Assembly: GCF_021018895.1 (NCBI RefSeq) | Contig: NC_079377.1 | Coordinates: 434,001-498,000 of the forward strand | Length of the DNA: 64,000 bases | Source of the DNA: Seriola aureovittata | Lineage: Eukaryota; Chordata; Actinopteri; Carangiformes; Carangidae | Reading direction: 5' to 3' | Part shown: positions 46,901 through 61,500 of the stretch, one piece after another | Position numbering within the stretch: the stretch's first letter is position 1 | How the letters are laid out: each line of letters starts with the position of its first letter | Translations under genes and position numbers: made by a program | Notes under the pieces: model-generated | Database searches by the model: none | What the model was told of the DNA's origin: nothing | Seen by the model: the letters and a program-made list of their open reading frames with translations, nothing else

Positions 46901-49900
46901 TTAGATGTGGTGTAATGTTCCACATGACGGCTGTAAGGAAAGTTTCCCTAACATTTTATTACAATCACCATATAAAGTTACACCGGTCCTAAATATCCCC
47001 TCAGGTGTCGAAGCCATGGTTTCCCAAAAACATCTTGATGCCACAATCACTTCAGCCTGGAGCAACATTTACCAGCCACTGAGAAGACAAGAGTTTTCTC
47101 CTCAACAAACATTTGTTGGTTAAACAAGATGTGTTTGGGATTGTTGGGCTCAAACTGACATAAGGTAAAAGGGGGAAGAGGGCTGTTGTACTTACATCCT
47201 GACTAACCTGTAATGACACCGTGTGGTAACTGGCTGGGACACCTTCATCCTCCTCCTCATCGCTGTGAGAACGTGATGGACGCTGGCTGGATGCTCGGCT
47301 ACCGCCTCGCCTTGTGCCACTTCCACCTTCCTTTTCCCTCCCCCCTGCCTTTTTCCTTAACCGGGACTTGGAGTCGTACTTGTAGGTCTTCTTCTTGTCA
47401 TGACTGCGGTAGCCTGAGGAAGCACATTATTGAAAAAAAAATGACTTATGATCTTATTTAGATTCTTAATCTAGAGGCAGAGGTGGTCACTCACTGAAGG
47501 GGCTTTGACAGAAAACTATAAACATGTCCACTGGTTGCTAGAACTATAACAGATGGTACTGACTGTTCAAGATGGGGCAGAATTTGAGAATCTACATTTT
47601 TCAGGCCCTCCTTAGCTACATCTCATGGAGTCTCTGTTTACATGTGTTTAAGCTTTTCAAGTGTTTCCAAGTGTTTATTTTAGATAATTTTGTATAGGTG
47701 TGTTGACTGAGGAGGGAAAGGACTGGTGGCAGTTTGCATTTCCTTGGACCCAGAAAAGTTTTAATGCACATTTAGGCTTTTTTTCTGGAAGCTGAATTTT
47801 TCTCTGCCAACTTTAAACTATGACATGGCTTCTTCAGCAGAACGTGGTAAGACTCCTTGGCCAGTGGTAGTAGTAGTTTCCCCTGTGCAGATCACCATTC
47901 CCCAGCACATTCTGAATCTAAATATTTAGCTCTATCCCGAATGTGCATCAGTTTGTTGTTGAAGAAATGTTTTGTAAACTAACCAAACTGTGAAAAATCA
48001 ACACCAAAATCCAGCTAAATTAATAATTTAGCATTTAGTGAGCACTTCAATGTATCTTTGAGGATGGTATGTCTATGTATATGTTACCTTTCATCTAGCA
48101 CCACTCTGGAGTTACAGAATAAGACACAATCATGCTAACCACAGGGAAACCATCCAGGTAACAACATAACTTTTCCTTTCTCACAACCCTCAAGCCAAAT
48201 TGTATGTTTTGAAAATGAATAGCAGAGTTGGTAATTTTTCATCCATACATCCATGTTACCTTCAGTGTGTGATAGAAATACAAGCTTGTGTTTCTCTTTT
48301 CCGGTTCTTCACCAGAGCTTAGGAAATCTGTGTGGTTACACTACTACTTAGTGTATGAAGTTAGTCTGCATGGAGTTGTGTGATAAATAATAAATGTCAT
48401 TTGATAAATAAGCAGCTGAAGTGAACAGCAGCAGACCAAAAGTTATGTTCAAATGCCTGAAACGACTTGTTTTTATGTTGAAGTAACAAGGACTTCTAGT
48501 GTGATTTATAACTGATCTTTCTAAAACACGGAGGTGTAACTTCGACATTGGAATTTCCTACATTGTTCCGTTAACCTGTGAATACAGCTGTTCCTAATCA
48601 TTATTTAGTAGTTTTGTCTAAAATTATTAAAAGCTTCAAAATATTTTTTTTAACAATCATGTAAGGTAATGACAACCAATCTTCTTGCTAATGAAGGATT
48701 TGTTGATGGTATAGAAAGATATTTGTGCACCTGGGAATTAGGGCTCATGATATCAGATTTTCACCATGATTATTGTTGCTAAAAGAATTCACGATAAAGA
48801 TCTTATCATGATATCTATAGAAAATATGAAAAAAGCTACCAGTCGATTCTTCTTTAACTTCGTTCATTGTGTTTTTTGTCTCTTTGTTGACATTGAATTG
48901 GACTCAAATATGGAGGTGAACAGAGTCTGTGACCTTAAAAAAATTTCATTTTTTAAACATTATTATCATTATTAATAACACTATGGCAACACCCCTACCA
49001 GGAATCAATGCCCTGTTGTCTCTGGTTTTGATGCATTTCAATTCAATTTGAAGGTAGAAAGACAACACTGCATATATTTGAGAATTCTAAAAATACACAC
49101 CACTAAGGTCCAGACTGTTGGTTGTTCCCCAGATCTAAAGAGGGGGTTACAGAAACCTCATAACATGTTAACTATGTTAACTGCTTGGTAACCATGGTAA
49201 TTAGGGTTAGGACTTGATTTAGGAAAAACGCCATTACAGATGAAGAGTTCCTGAGTCAATGTTCCTATCCTAACTGAAGATAGGAGAAGTGTATTACATG
49301 AGCTTCCTTTATTTCAAAAATCTTAAATAAACTTCAGGAAAACCATTAGTCTGTCCTAACTTTCACTTTTCCACCACTTTGCTAACTTGTTTCATTCATA
49401 TGGCTGCTCTTTTATTTATGGCAGACCCTTAGGATGTGTTGTGGTTTGACGAGAAAACGCTTGTTTGTTTTTTGCCAATGGACATTTTCAGAGTGAAGTG
49501 GCCATTTTGTATGTTTCAATTAGAAATCTTATCGGTAACAAAAATACCTTTGTGAGATGAGATGAGAAAAGTAGTGTCAGTTACTAGGTAACAGACAATA
49601 AAGTTAATAACTGATGTTGGATTGAGATATGATAAGATAAGGTAAGATAAGATGGGATTCCTAAGTTAGTTAGGATTTGCTTCTGTAATATCAATCTTCT
49701 GGATTTTCAGCTGGCTGAAGCACTGACAAACAGCACTACACCTATTTTACTGGCATGTAGCCATTGCACCCACCCCTGTGTTAAAAAAAACACACAAGAT
49801 CCTAAAAACAACCATGAACCTAGGGGCCATTGATCTTTAAACCACCTTTAACAAAAATATGTGAAGTCAGACCACAAAAGCTCAACAGAGTAATAGCAGG

Positions 49901-52862
49901 TTTTGCTTTTTTTGGTCTGTGTAAAGCTCTGTTGACAGCATGGATCCAATGGCCTGAGGCACGGGCAGGAAATGAATAGGCCATCAGCTATGCCTAAACA
50001 CAAGTGCACCACAGCTATTTCTCAGCCTTAATCACTATCTTACTGTACATCACAAACAGCACAAGGAGGGATGAATTAAAAAAAGGGAGAGAAGACATTT
50101 TATGTGCAGATGACAAGGAGAACAGAGGACAAAGAGAAGAAGTGGGAGAGGAAAGTAGTGCGGGACACTGAGGTGGAAACATAGTTCATAGAGAGGTGGC
50201 CTAATAAACTAAAGTAAGGCTATCTATTGCATGAAATCACAAATTACAAACAGAATTCCTGATATATAGATCTGAGTAGGACCCAGACGGTTTTCCAGCT
50301 CCTCCTGGGGGATCCCAGAATGTTCCCAGGCCACATGAGATACATATCTCCTAGGAGACCTACACTGAAAGGCGCCGGGGGTCATCCGAATCAGATGCTC
50401 AAACCACCACACCTGGCTCCATTCCACCTGAAAGAGCAGCAGCCCTACTCCGAGGGCTCCTTAACCTGTCTCTAGGGCTGAGCCCAGACAACGTGCCAAG
50501 GAAACTCACTTCGGCTGCTTATGCCCTTGTACCCTCTCTGTTGTCTGCTATGACTGCGGTTGTATTTCTTTTGTTGTGTATATTTTTTTTCTGGTTGGCA
50601 GTTTGGAGTGTGGAAATAGATTACTTTTTTACTGGACAATTTTGTGACCAATCCCGCTTGTGAAAAAGATTTGCTTATTGTGGCCAATTTGTCATATGAA
50701 AGTGGCCATGGGTATGCTCGCCACTAGTGTGGGGTTCGACCCAGTCTCTGATCCTCAAGCAGGTAGGACCACAGATGTACGTCTTCGTCTAACGCTCCAT
50801 ATAAAGGAGGTTGACACCCAAAATAAAGAGCTGGAAGAGCAGGCTATACATGTCTGTATATGGGCTCTAGAGCTGGAGAGTGGGTCTCCTGCTGTCTCTA
50901 CACCTCTGTCACTACACCAAAGCACCGTCACTGCTTCTGCTGGGTTTGATATAAGTAAACACATAACATTAGTTCCAGCATTTGGCGGGTCTCAGAATCA
51001 GAATCTATTGGTTTATTGCCAAGTATGTTTTCACATATAAGGAATTTGCTTGGTGCATTTGATGTTGACTTGTATTGCAGTGACTTTGAGCGCATAGCAG
51101 CTGCATTAAACTGAATTAAGGATCTTTGGTCACTTTTGTTACAGCGCAAACTTGTAGGGAAAGCCTTACAAGTGTGCTCTAGTTTGTTGATTTAGTAGCT
51201 TAGACTATGAAATAGTGTAAAAGTCTGTGATCCAAGCTCAAGAACCAGTGATGCCTTAGGAGGCATCTGCCAGCCACACTTAAGAGGAGTTTGAGTGTGT
51301 ATAGACCATTTTGTTTGATAGATGTTATCAGGCATGTAAGTTTACTAAGGTTGTGCAGTGATGAGAGCTAATCTTACTTGAGGAAATTAAAAAATGTTTG
51401 CCAGAACGTATCGTCGTCTATCTAAATGAACAAAAATTACAGTCATTAACACCAGGAGCAGTCCTGGCCAATGAGCTGTGCTCCTCAGTTGTGTACTTGT
51501 GGCCCAAATGCAGCGCCTGAACGGACAATAAAGTCACCAAAACCTGCACGTAAAAATACAGCACAGGCAACCAGTGAAATTGTCATGAGCCAAACTTTTT
51601 GATCGCTCTGTGTCCCACTCTTAAAAGAACAGGACAACCTAAAACTACTAAAACTCCTGCAGGTGTGGGGTTGATAAGAACAGTGTCCCCTCCTGAGACT
51701 ATGAAAGAGATTTCTGATTCAAACCGTTTCTCAGAGCTTCGTTCCCCTTCACAGCTGAGGAAAAAGACAAAGTGCCAGTGAACATCATTAGAGACACCGG
51801 TGTCTACCACTCATTTATGTTATATAGTGTCTTACCCCTATCAGATTAGACGTCATGCCACTCTGATATTTAAGTGTGAGGTATTAAGATGAGTGCAGTC
51901 AAAGCCCTGCTACACACGGTGCACTTACACTTGCCTCTTGTCACAGGATGTGTTAAAGTAACTGTGCTCCCGCACTTACAATCAGTGGCATCTTAATTTG
52001 TAATTGGCCGGAGGATTTTTTATTCTTTCCCCAAAGTTGGAGACGTTCCTATAGCTGCTGCGCTCGACGCCCCTCCCCTTGCCTCCGATGTGCCAGATGT
52101 GTTTCCTGCATGCGCACAGACTCAAACTTGTTGAAGTTGTTGATTTGTCTGGGTCATTTATGACAACTTCAGATGAGGGTGAAATTCTGGACATCTCGGT
52201 GTACAGAAAATCTACCATCGCTGATGTTACATTTCCAGACAGAGTAACGCTCCTTCACTGCGCCATCTATGTGTGCAACTCCTCCTGCATATCATCCCTC
52301 TAAAGATTGGCTGACAGAAAAAAGAAACTCCATGCCAGTCCCTCATTTCAGAAATTCAGAGGTATGGATTAATTTTGGAATCTTTCCTGTACCATCTGTT
52401 GGAGTCAGCTTGTACAGATATTATCCATTTGACTGAAGGTAACTTGTTGACATTTTCATCTGTTCTGTTCCATGATACTGATGAGGAGGGCCATGCCCCT
52501 ATCAAGCCACACGCTTACAGTTAATCCAACTAAATGGGCTGGCAGGAGGCGAGCTACCTCATGAAACATGATTTGGCCATCCCAAGTAACAGTACTTGGG
52601 GTTCGCTCTGTGCACCAGTTCCAAAACTGGACAATACTCCTGGACTTTGTAGTGACTACAGAAAAGTCAGTTCAGTCACCAAACCTGATTTGTTTCCACT
52701 TCCTAGAATAGAGGGCTGTATTGAAAGAGTACATTCTGCCAAATCTGTAAAATCAGTCCCCTCACACCACGGGACTCAGAGCTTTTATTACATCTGACCA
52801 TTTCCTCCAATATACCGTTATGCCACTTGGGTTGTGCAATGCCCCTGCTATGTCCCTGAGGG

Positions 52863-52906
<44 letters not shown>

Positions 52907-55900
52907 TGTGTCTTAACAATGAAGATGGCGTGTAAGATCACCCTGACAATGTAGTATCGACGTAGCCGCACAGCTCACAGTTCAATTTGTGGACTGCAGA
53001 AACATCCAATCTTGTCTGCCTAAACGGTCGTCGATGGTGGATCCTGAGGATCGTCCTGTAGCCGTGTCTCAGGGAAACACATAATACTACACTGACGGGA
53101 AGTCCTTCCAATTCCTCGCCCGTCTCACAGTCCAGTGATCTCATGTTACCAATTATGACAGAAGGAAGATATGCTCTTCTCCATCAGTCTCTGTTGTCTG
53201 GACCCAGCTCTCTTCCCTCATCTTTATCCTCTGCACCCTCTGCGTGTTCTGCTCACCATCCTGGCTGGCTTTAGTGCCATCAGCTGGTCTGTGGTCTAAA
53301 CAATGCGACCATACAATTGCTATGCAATATAATTGTGATTGACTGGCTGCATTAAAAAAGGTAGCTGAATGAAAGACGTTATTCCACTTTGAAAAAAAAA
53401 AACATCTCTCCTACTAGCGTGTTTAGAAAGCGCAGAGCTTAAATAACTTTCAAGTAAAATTTTAAACAAGTATGACAAAAAAAGAAAAATCAGGAGCAAG
53501 TGCAACAGGCTGTGTGCACGCAGTTCCTGTTGCATTAGATGGATATTTGGCATATATGGTATTTATGTGTGTTTGCCCACTCACTTGTAACTATATTATT
53601 TTTTAAATAATAGGCACTTTATTTTGTATCTTCACAGATTTCATGCATTTTGTTTCATTTATTTATTTTTATTTATTTTGGCAACACGCACAAGAGCAAC
53701 TGTGTGTATATAATCTATGGGCTTATGCTGCGTTCTTCAGTTGGCAGTGATACCCTGATAGCAAAGCCACTGAAGACCAGCAAAGTTATTGTTGTATTGT
53801 GCTTTGTTACAGTATATTGTTTGTGGTCGTTAGGTAACGGCATACAACTACAGTAATGTAGTTCCTCAATGTTTTTAGCTGTTATTTTAGTAATGTGTGT
53901 TATCTAAGCCGTGACAACATATTAATCAGGAGGGTAGAGACTGTGATGGTCGGTGGTGCTGGTGATTTATTGTTTTCTATAAGAATATATTAATTATAAG
54001 AATTGTACAGGAAATTAATTTTGATTTTTTTTTATAATTTAGGATTAAGATAATAATTCCTCATACTTTGTTATACAAGATGATTTTGTGTTTTTTTTTT
54101 ATTGCTAAAGTTTAATTATTTTAAATGGAGTTATTTAGGGAAAACTGTATTATTTTTGGATAGGCAACTGTTATTTTGATATATTTGTTCTGAGTCAGAT
54201 CAGTTGGCACTTATACCCTGATAGTAAAGCTACTGAAGACCAACAAAGTTATTGTTGTTTCTTTTATTCTGAAAGAATAAGCACCTGCTTTCCTTAAATA
54301 TATTCATCCTGAGTCCAGTCTGATTTGTAGATGCAACATGTATGGTATTTGAAATTTGTTACACTCAGGTAGTACTTTGGGGCCCATATTGTTTGAGACT
54401 GTATGTCTTTGATTTAACTTAATATTAAATATCACACATTGCAACTTGAAGTACAGTGAGCTACCAGCTAGTCACCTTTTCAGTTAATATCTTTTCACTT
54501 CATCACAGTCTGATTAGTACTTGTGCTCCTGTGAAAGTTAAAATGTTAAAATGTCAGTGTCTCACCTCCATTGAGGCTGGCCTCCACAAACACTCGAATA
54601 GCTCTAACACACAGCTCAAAGTTGTCAGGGGTGACGTGGGCAGCATCACGGACGATGAAAGAGAGCGTCTCCACACATTTAATGAGAGACTTTGTGTCGT
54701 GCTGGCCCAGGTCCTGTCCCAGCGTTAGACTGTACTGGTTGACCAGTGGGTGATTCAGCTGAGCTTTAGAGCTTACTGGGGGGATCTTACTCATGTCCAG
54801 GTCATCTTTCCCAACCTGGAAGAAAATACAAATCACAGAAATACAAATATGCATCAGAATTTGATCAACGGTGACGATTTTTATATTATATAATATATTT
54901 CAAGACATTTAAGCAATATCTCAGTTATGCTGTACTGAATATCAGCATGGCTGTGATTCGGTCATAGGTACGAGGCTGCAGGCAGAGTACCGAAGACAAT
55001 CACAGTTACCTGAAGTATCCAGGCTTCTTCCTTTCATCCTCTACTGACGACCAAACATCCTTTAATTCAGATGTTATTTCTGGAAATATTTTCATCTTTG
55101 CAAAGTTTGTTATAATCTAAGATATCGGCTGTTAATGTAACGCTAATTAACGGTTACATGTAGTTAAAAATCCCAGTGCTGTTGTACTCTATATCAGCAC
55201 TCATGGAATGCCTCTCGTCCATGAAATTACTTGGTCTGAATCTACTGTTGTATAATATAGAATTACATCTTTTACAACCAAGTATAGCAGTGTTCCTCAA
55301 CAGAGAATGTTGTGGGGCACTGGAAACAATATTTGTGAAAGGAGGGTGTTGAGGTATTCTTGCGGAGCATTTGTTTGAGGCTTTGTTTAGCTAGCTTTAG
55401 GTTTTGTTTAGCTTGTGGTCTGACATTAAAACCTGCCAGTTCACATGAGTGTGACTACACAAGATGGTAAGTTGTTTCCATAGCAACAACTCTTTACTTC
55501 AGTGTTTCTGCTTTAAAATGCTATGTTATTGCCGTGGTTACAAACTTACAGATGGATATTCTGCTATCGGACTTCCATGAATTCAACTTGGCATCTAGCA
55601 TCCAGGCGCACACTATAACGCTATATTATATTAAGCCCCATTCAAGAGGCTTTATTGGTATGACTGCATATAATAATTAATATAAACTATACAGCCATAA
55701 GAAACATAAATAAATAATTTTCTAAAACAATATTCTAAAAGCAGAAACCTGACAAGCTGAGGATGTAGTTGCGTATGTATATGTGTGTATGTATGTGTGC
55801 TGACCATGAGCCATCCACTGCTTGCTACATCCACATCAGTCGTCGAGCGAGAGATCCTGGTCTTGCTGTGCTCAGTGTAGACCTCCGAGTCAGACGTGTA

Positions 55901-58441
55901 GCCACGGTCTAAACTCAGTTCACTGGGATGATGAGAAGACAGCTCGCTGTCTGACTGGGCACCTGTAGATATACAACAGATAGGATGTATTTTCACTATT
56001 CAGTACATAACCTCTGATCTTTTTAGCTTTTTCCTCCCATTATTATTTTTACTTGATAAACAGAAGATTTTCAGTTCATCATAGGAAGATGTGAAGACTG
56101 CAGTGAACACTGTCTTCTTACATCAGTTTAAAGCAATATGCTCCAGGCTCCTAGCTCCATCAGTTAGCTAAGTCAAATCCTAGTACATGGCTTAACGGCA
56201 TACAGTCAATGTAAAAACTGATGCTGCCCCTCTCTGCCACTTACTGAACAGAGTAGATAGTAGTAGTAGAGAGAGGTCATCAGTGGAAATTTTCTTCTAA
56301 GTAGCTGAAGTTTGTCCAAAAAGTTGCAAGATTTGTCACTAGATGCTTTAAAAAAAATCTAGAAGCAAATGACTTGGCAACACTACAGACTGTGAATGCC
56401 CGTTAATACAAACTATTTGTGCCAATTTATTTTGAAAGAGCAACAGTCAATGGGGAAACTCCAGCTCAGTCACACGGCACTCGGCTGACCAATAGTGGAA
56501 ATATAATCAATTAACTCAGTCACGGATTTTGTGATTATAGGGCTTGCACTGATGTGATGAGCCTCTTGCATATATATGGTCGTATTTTGTTTGATAACTA
56601 ATTGTAAACTCAAACAGCCCAAAGAAAATCTATGAATGCAAAATAAAATAAAAAAGTTAAAAGGAAAAAATTTTTACATTTTCAAGAAATTATTATCACC
56701 ATTACCGTTTGATTCTCCTGAGTAATAATTAAACACTTGTAGAGTTTAAGACATCAAATTGTGTAAAAAAATATATTCATTTCAACACTGATTGTGGAGG
56801 TTTTACACCAGTGGGTTTACAAAGTGCTCATCACTCAGCTGTTGCCACCACTTCCTGAATTTCAGACACAAACTCATGATACTGAGAGAAAAAATTGACC
56901 TGTGTCATTGTCAGTGGTGGAGGTGAGCTGGAAGGAAGCAGGAGGTTTCACTCCAGCTCCAATGCACTCCAGCAGGGAGAACAGTGTGTACCAGTCATCT
57001 GTACAATGGATGTTAGCTGCGTTAGTCTTCAGGAGCTCATGAAGGCCATAGGCCACCTCCCTGCTGACCCGCGACAAGACATGAGGTTTCATCATCAGCA
57101 GGAGACGCAGGGAGAGGAGGACCTGTGGGTGTACAGGGAGACAGCTGGAATATAAGTGAGGTGATTTTACTGGATCTTTTACAAACATTGTACATTCTCC
57201 AATTCCACCTTTAAAACTCTTCACAAAATAATGTACTGAGACTTTTGAAAAGGCAACAATATCAGAGTGGCCTTCAGTTCTGTGTCATGACATTGTCAGG
57301 CAGATATCTCTTCTCAGTTTGTTTATATTTTTCTGAAGTGGTGAACAATCTAGTTTCAACATCAGGAAACAAAGTGGAAAACCACTTGTTGCAGTATTAT
57401 GAAACAGGAACACAATAAAAAAAATACATAAACAAAACACAAAAACTAAGTTGATGACTATGCTGACATGTAAAGAGGATTTCTGAGTATTAGATCATGG
57501 GCTACCCTTCTAATATGAGGTAGGGGTCAGCATTAAATTATCGGTTTATCAGTACACATCTCACAAAGTCTTTGTTTAGACACAATGCAGGAATTCTCAT
57601 CCTGTTATTGTTCTGAAAGTCTTACTTCATCAGACTGAAGGTCATCAGTTAATATGATAGCATGCCTCATCCTTGATCCCCTGACATAAATGACTGAGTG
57701 TTATTAGCTTATTAGCTTAGTGACCTTGGAAAAAAAAAAAATAAATAAAAGCTCAAAGCACGATACCAGTTGAGCATTTGTCATGCCATAGAAAGATTCC
57801 TCTGTCAATGATATTGGTCAACAATTCATCATCAAAAACCGAAAGCAGTATTTCTGACAGCAACGTGGGACTGAGTCAAAATAAGCGCATGTGTTCATGG
57901 CTAACTATTGAGCATCATGTTCCATTGTGTGTGTGTTTGGAGAACCTGAGAGCTAATGTCTTCTCGTCGTAGCAAGCGGATTGCAAGTCGAAGGAGTCCC
58001 ACCACAGCCCTCTCCACCAAGAAGCAGCTCTCATTGGCGTGGACGCAAAGGTGGCAGAGGTGGTCGCGCACTGTCTGCCACACACAGGACACACGGTCTC
58101 TACACACACAAACACAGAATGACCATTGTGTTAAAAATGTGCTGTGAAGGTACAGTATTATTGTGCTACTGACAATTCTTTTTCTTACCGGTTCTCCAAA
58201 ACGATACGCAGCAACATCTCTAAGCAGAAGGCAGCATCCTCTTCATCATAGGTCTCTTCATCTGGGGTGACTGATATGAGAGCCTGAGGACGAATTTGTT
58301 TGTTTTGTTGTCTTTAAGACTGAAACCATGACGTAAATGCCATTTATTGGATACAATCATCCAAATTAGCTTCCAAGCACCTTAAACATAAACCTATACA
58401 TACATACACACACACACACACACTCTCACACACACAAAGAC

Positions 58442-58472
<31 letters not shown>

Positions 58473-58515
58473 ATATATATATATTGTGTGTGTGTGTGTG
58501 TGAGAGTGTGTGAGA

Positions 58516-58560
<45 letters not shown>

Positions 58561-61500
58561 GTATGGGCATTTTCAGTAATTTCAATATTCAAGTACTGTC
58601 ATTACCTTATTAAACAGTAAATTATATATGTTTTTTTTTTTTAAAGAACGAAATGCGGGAGGAAGTCCCCGACCTTGCCTACTGTTTGACTGTCTGAGAA
58701 TATGATATGCAAGTTTAACGCCACATATCTTGAACTGCTAACTAATGTAGCCAAAAACAACACGTGCACAGGTGCACGAGTAGTGAAACGCTACTCAAAT
58801 GACGTCAACGAGTACTCGAGTACTCGTACCCATCCCTAATATATATATATATATAAACACACACATTACATTAACTGTATATACTTCTTCTAGCTTTATA
58901 ACGTAATAACAATAATATGGTAATAAAAAAACAATGACCTTCATCAGCTCCTGTAGTGACTCCAGCTGTAGGAATTTACTCTCTGTGATCAGCTTTTCTG
59001 GGTCACATTGCTGTGAAGACAGAAACAGAAAACTCAATGATGTTTTTTTACACAGAGAACTTATTTGAATGGGTGATGGGAAAGCCCAACAGGCCATATA
59101 GAGTGGGACCGAAAAAGCTGAGACTCAAATTGATTTCAAATTTTTGGACCCTACTGTAATATACAACGTATTAATGCATATTCTAAAAATAATTTTTCAC
59201 TTTCATGAAAATAAACATGTTGTGGTTTGTTATAATGGAAGTTCACTATTCATGCTTTTATGTGCATGAAAAAAAATAAATAGACAAATATAAAGTTACA
59301 TTTTAATGTACAGGTCCCAAACCCATGTATACCATATATTTCTACTATACTACTACTACTACTACTAATACTACTACTACTACTACTAATACTATTTATA
59401 TGTACTATTGTATAGTAGTATTACTACTACTATAGTAGTAGTATGTATAGTAGTATTACTACTACTATACAGTATATTTATAATACTAATAAATGGATGA
59501 TGAAATACATTTTCACTTTCACTTCATTAAACATGATAAAATAAAATAAAACATTGCTTCAGATAGTGTATAGGCATATAGGCATCATACTTAGTGTTCA
59601 ATACCTTTATGCAGAGGATGGCAGCCTGCTTAGCCTCCTGGTTTTCTGTGGATGGGCCTCTGAGTCCTGACTGCTCGGCTCCACTCAACGTCAGCCAGTT
59701 AACAAAACTTAACACTGCTGACTCACCACTGACGTGCCACAAAGGAGGAAAGTTACATTTTTACTTTTTGCCTTGGTCAGGATTGCTTAGTAAAACACAT
59801 TTTTCTTATTATAGAAAACTGGTCTTTTCCTCTAAGAATTAAAGGGAACTTGATGAAAAAATTAGTGAGGAACATAGTTGAGTGATGACAAAAACACAAA
59901 TATAGCACAGATATAGCTACAGTCATTTGAAAATATACTGTGCTAACTCATGTAGATAAATCAGCAGATGGTGGATGAGATTTGTGCATACCGATTTGAA
60001 GGCATTTCCTCTCTTTGAAGAGAAATCTTCCCATTTGGCTCCACAAAATCTTCCACCTGACAGAATAAGCACAGTGTGAGCACTGAACAGTAGGTGGCAG
60101 CAGAATATGTAGAATGCAGTCTCTTTTCTGAAACAGAAACTACCCAGAGACTGTATCTGCAGTGTTAGAGCAGTCATCAATCACTGACTGAATGGAAAAG
60201 AGTATTTAGAGTTGAAACATTGAGTCCTGACCTCGACCATGGCTTTGGGCAGGAGCTCGGCTCTGAACAGCTGCAGCATGGAGTCCATGATGTTCTTCCA
60301 GCCCTCCCTCAGGATGTTGCCGTGCCGATGGGCGAGGTCAAACACTGTCTTGGCTGCTGTCTGTGCCTTACTGTTGCTGCCAAACACTATAGGAAGGTTT
60401 TCCACAGACTGCAAGAGGAGAGGAGAGAAAAAACATTCTCACAGTTACACATTTACATTACACTTTACTAATAGGATTTTAACATAAAGCTTAAAGAAAC
60501 AGAATAGCACTTTCATTCATACATATTTATTGGAACTTTGTTATCAATATGATATCTTTTTGCTGTCCTTTTATACACTGAAATCTGCCTGTGTCTGCTT
60601 AATAATATATTAAAATAGCTACTATGGTTTCTGCAGGCTTCACAAATATAAATTTAAGGCTGTCGATACTCCTGAGCATTAGTCCATTCAAGATGGTGGA
60701 TGAGACCACATTTCCTTTTTGTTCCATAGTCAAGATGGCCATTGAACACAGTTCCACAGAATCCTTCACTTTTTAACACCTGGGTGTCAAACCTACTTAT
60801 GGACACAACAGCCAGCTACTATTGGCCAGTGTGTGACATGTGACCAAGCAGGGGCAGCACCAGGGTAGCACTGCTACTACAGCTTTCCTCTACCTCAGAT
60901 TAATCAAGAGTGAACAAGTTTAATTTAGCGCCAGCGGCTAAGACATAAAGTCTGCCAGTGACAGGAGCCACAAAGAAGAGTTAGCGTTGAGCGGCTAACT
61001 CTGCAAGAGAACAAAGGGGCGACCAGTTACCTCCTAAGAGACACAGAAGCCACACAGCCAGACAGGCTAAGCACAAGACTGTTTAACCTTTGGTCAATGT
61101 ATCCACTGAACTGAAGTTAATGTTGGTATGTTTCACACAAATATATTCAGTGCTAGGTCGTAGAACTAACCTCTCTTTTAACATGGCACCTTTGTCCTAC
61201 ATGAATTGATCTTAAACAAAGAAACACAGCAGTGGCCATCTTTGGGACCGCCAACTTGTTTGTAGTTTCCCTTGTTTATCTTTTTTTCTATTGTGATTGC
61301 CACAGTGAGAGAGAGACAGGACAGTCAGTGAGAGAGAGAGGGGATGACGTGCAGCAAAGGGCCACAGTCTGGATTCGAACCTGGGCCACTGCTGTTAGGA
61401 CTAAGCTTTTATGGTATGTGTTTTACCCGATGAGCCACTAGGGCATCCCCTTGTGTTGTCTTTTAAAGAAATGCTTTGGAATACACCTACTGATCTATTT

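Noticed and set aside
47196..47208. gbf1 window exon 12 ending at CAG|GTTAGT only
   Set aside because: The downstream donor GTAAGT is stronger and restores VSQD known from human GBF1, so the longer exon was chosen and the shorter kept as an alternative.
48735..48990. Possible hAT MITE
   Set aside because: CATGATATCAGATTTTCACC and CAACACCCCTACC look like hAT ends, but the two ends do not match each other and no 8-bp duplication was found.
52920..53150. Possible LINE coding fragment (minus ORF at 52,938-53,144)
   Set aside because: The sequence is somewhat GC-richer and repeat-like, but no RT or endonuclease motif can be read.
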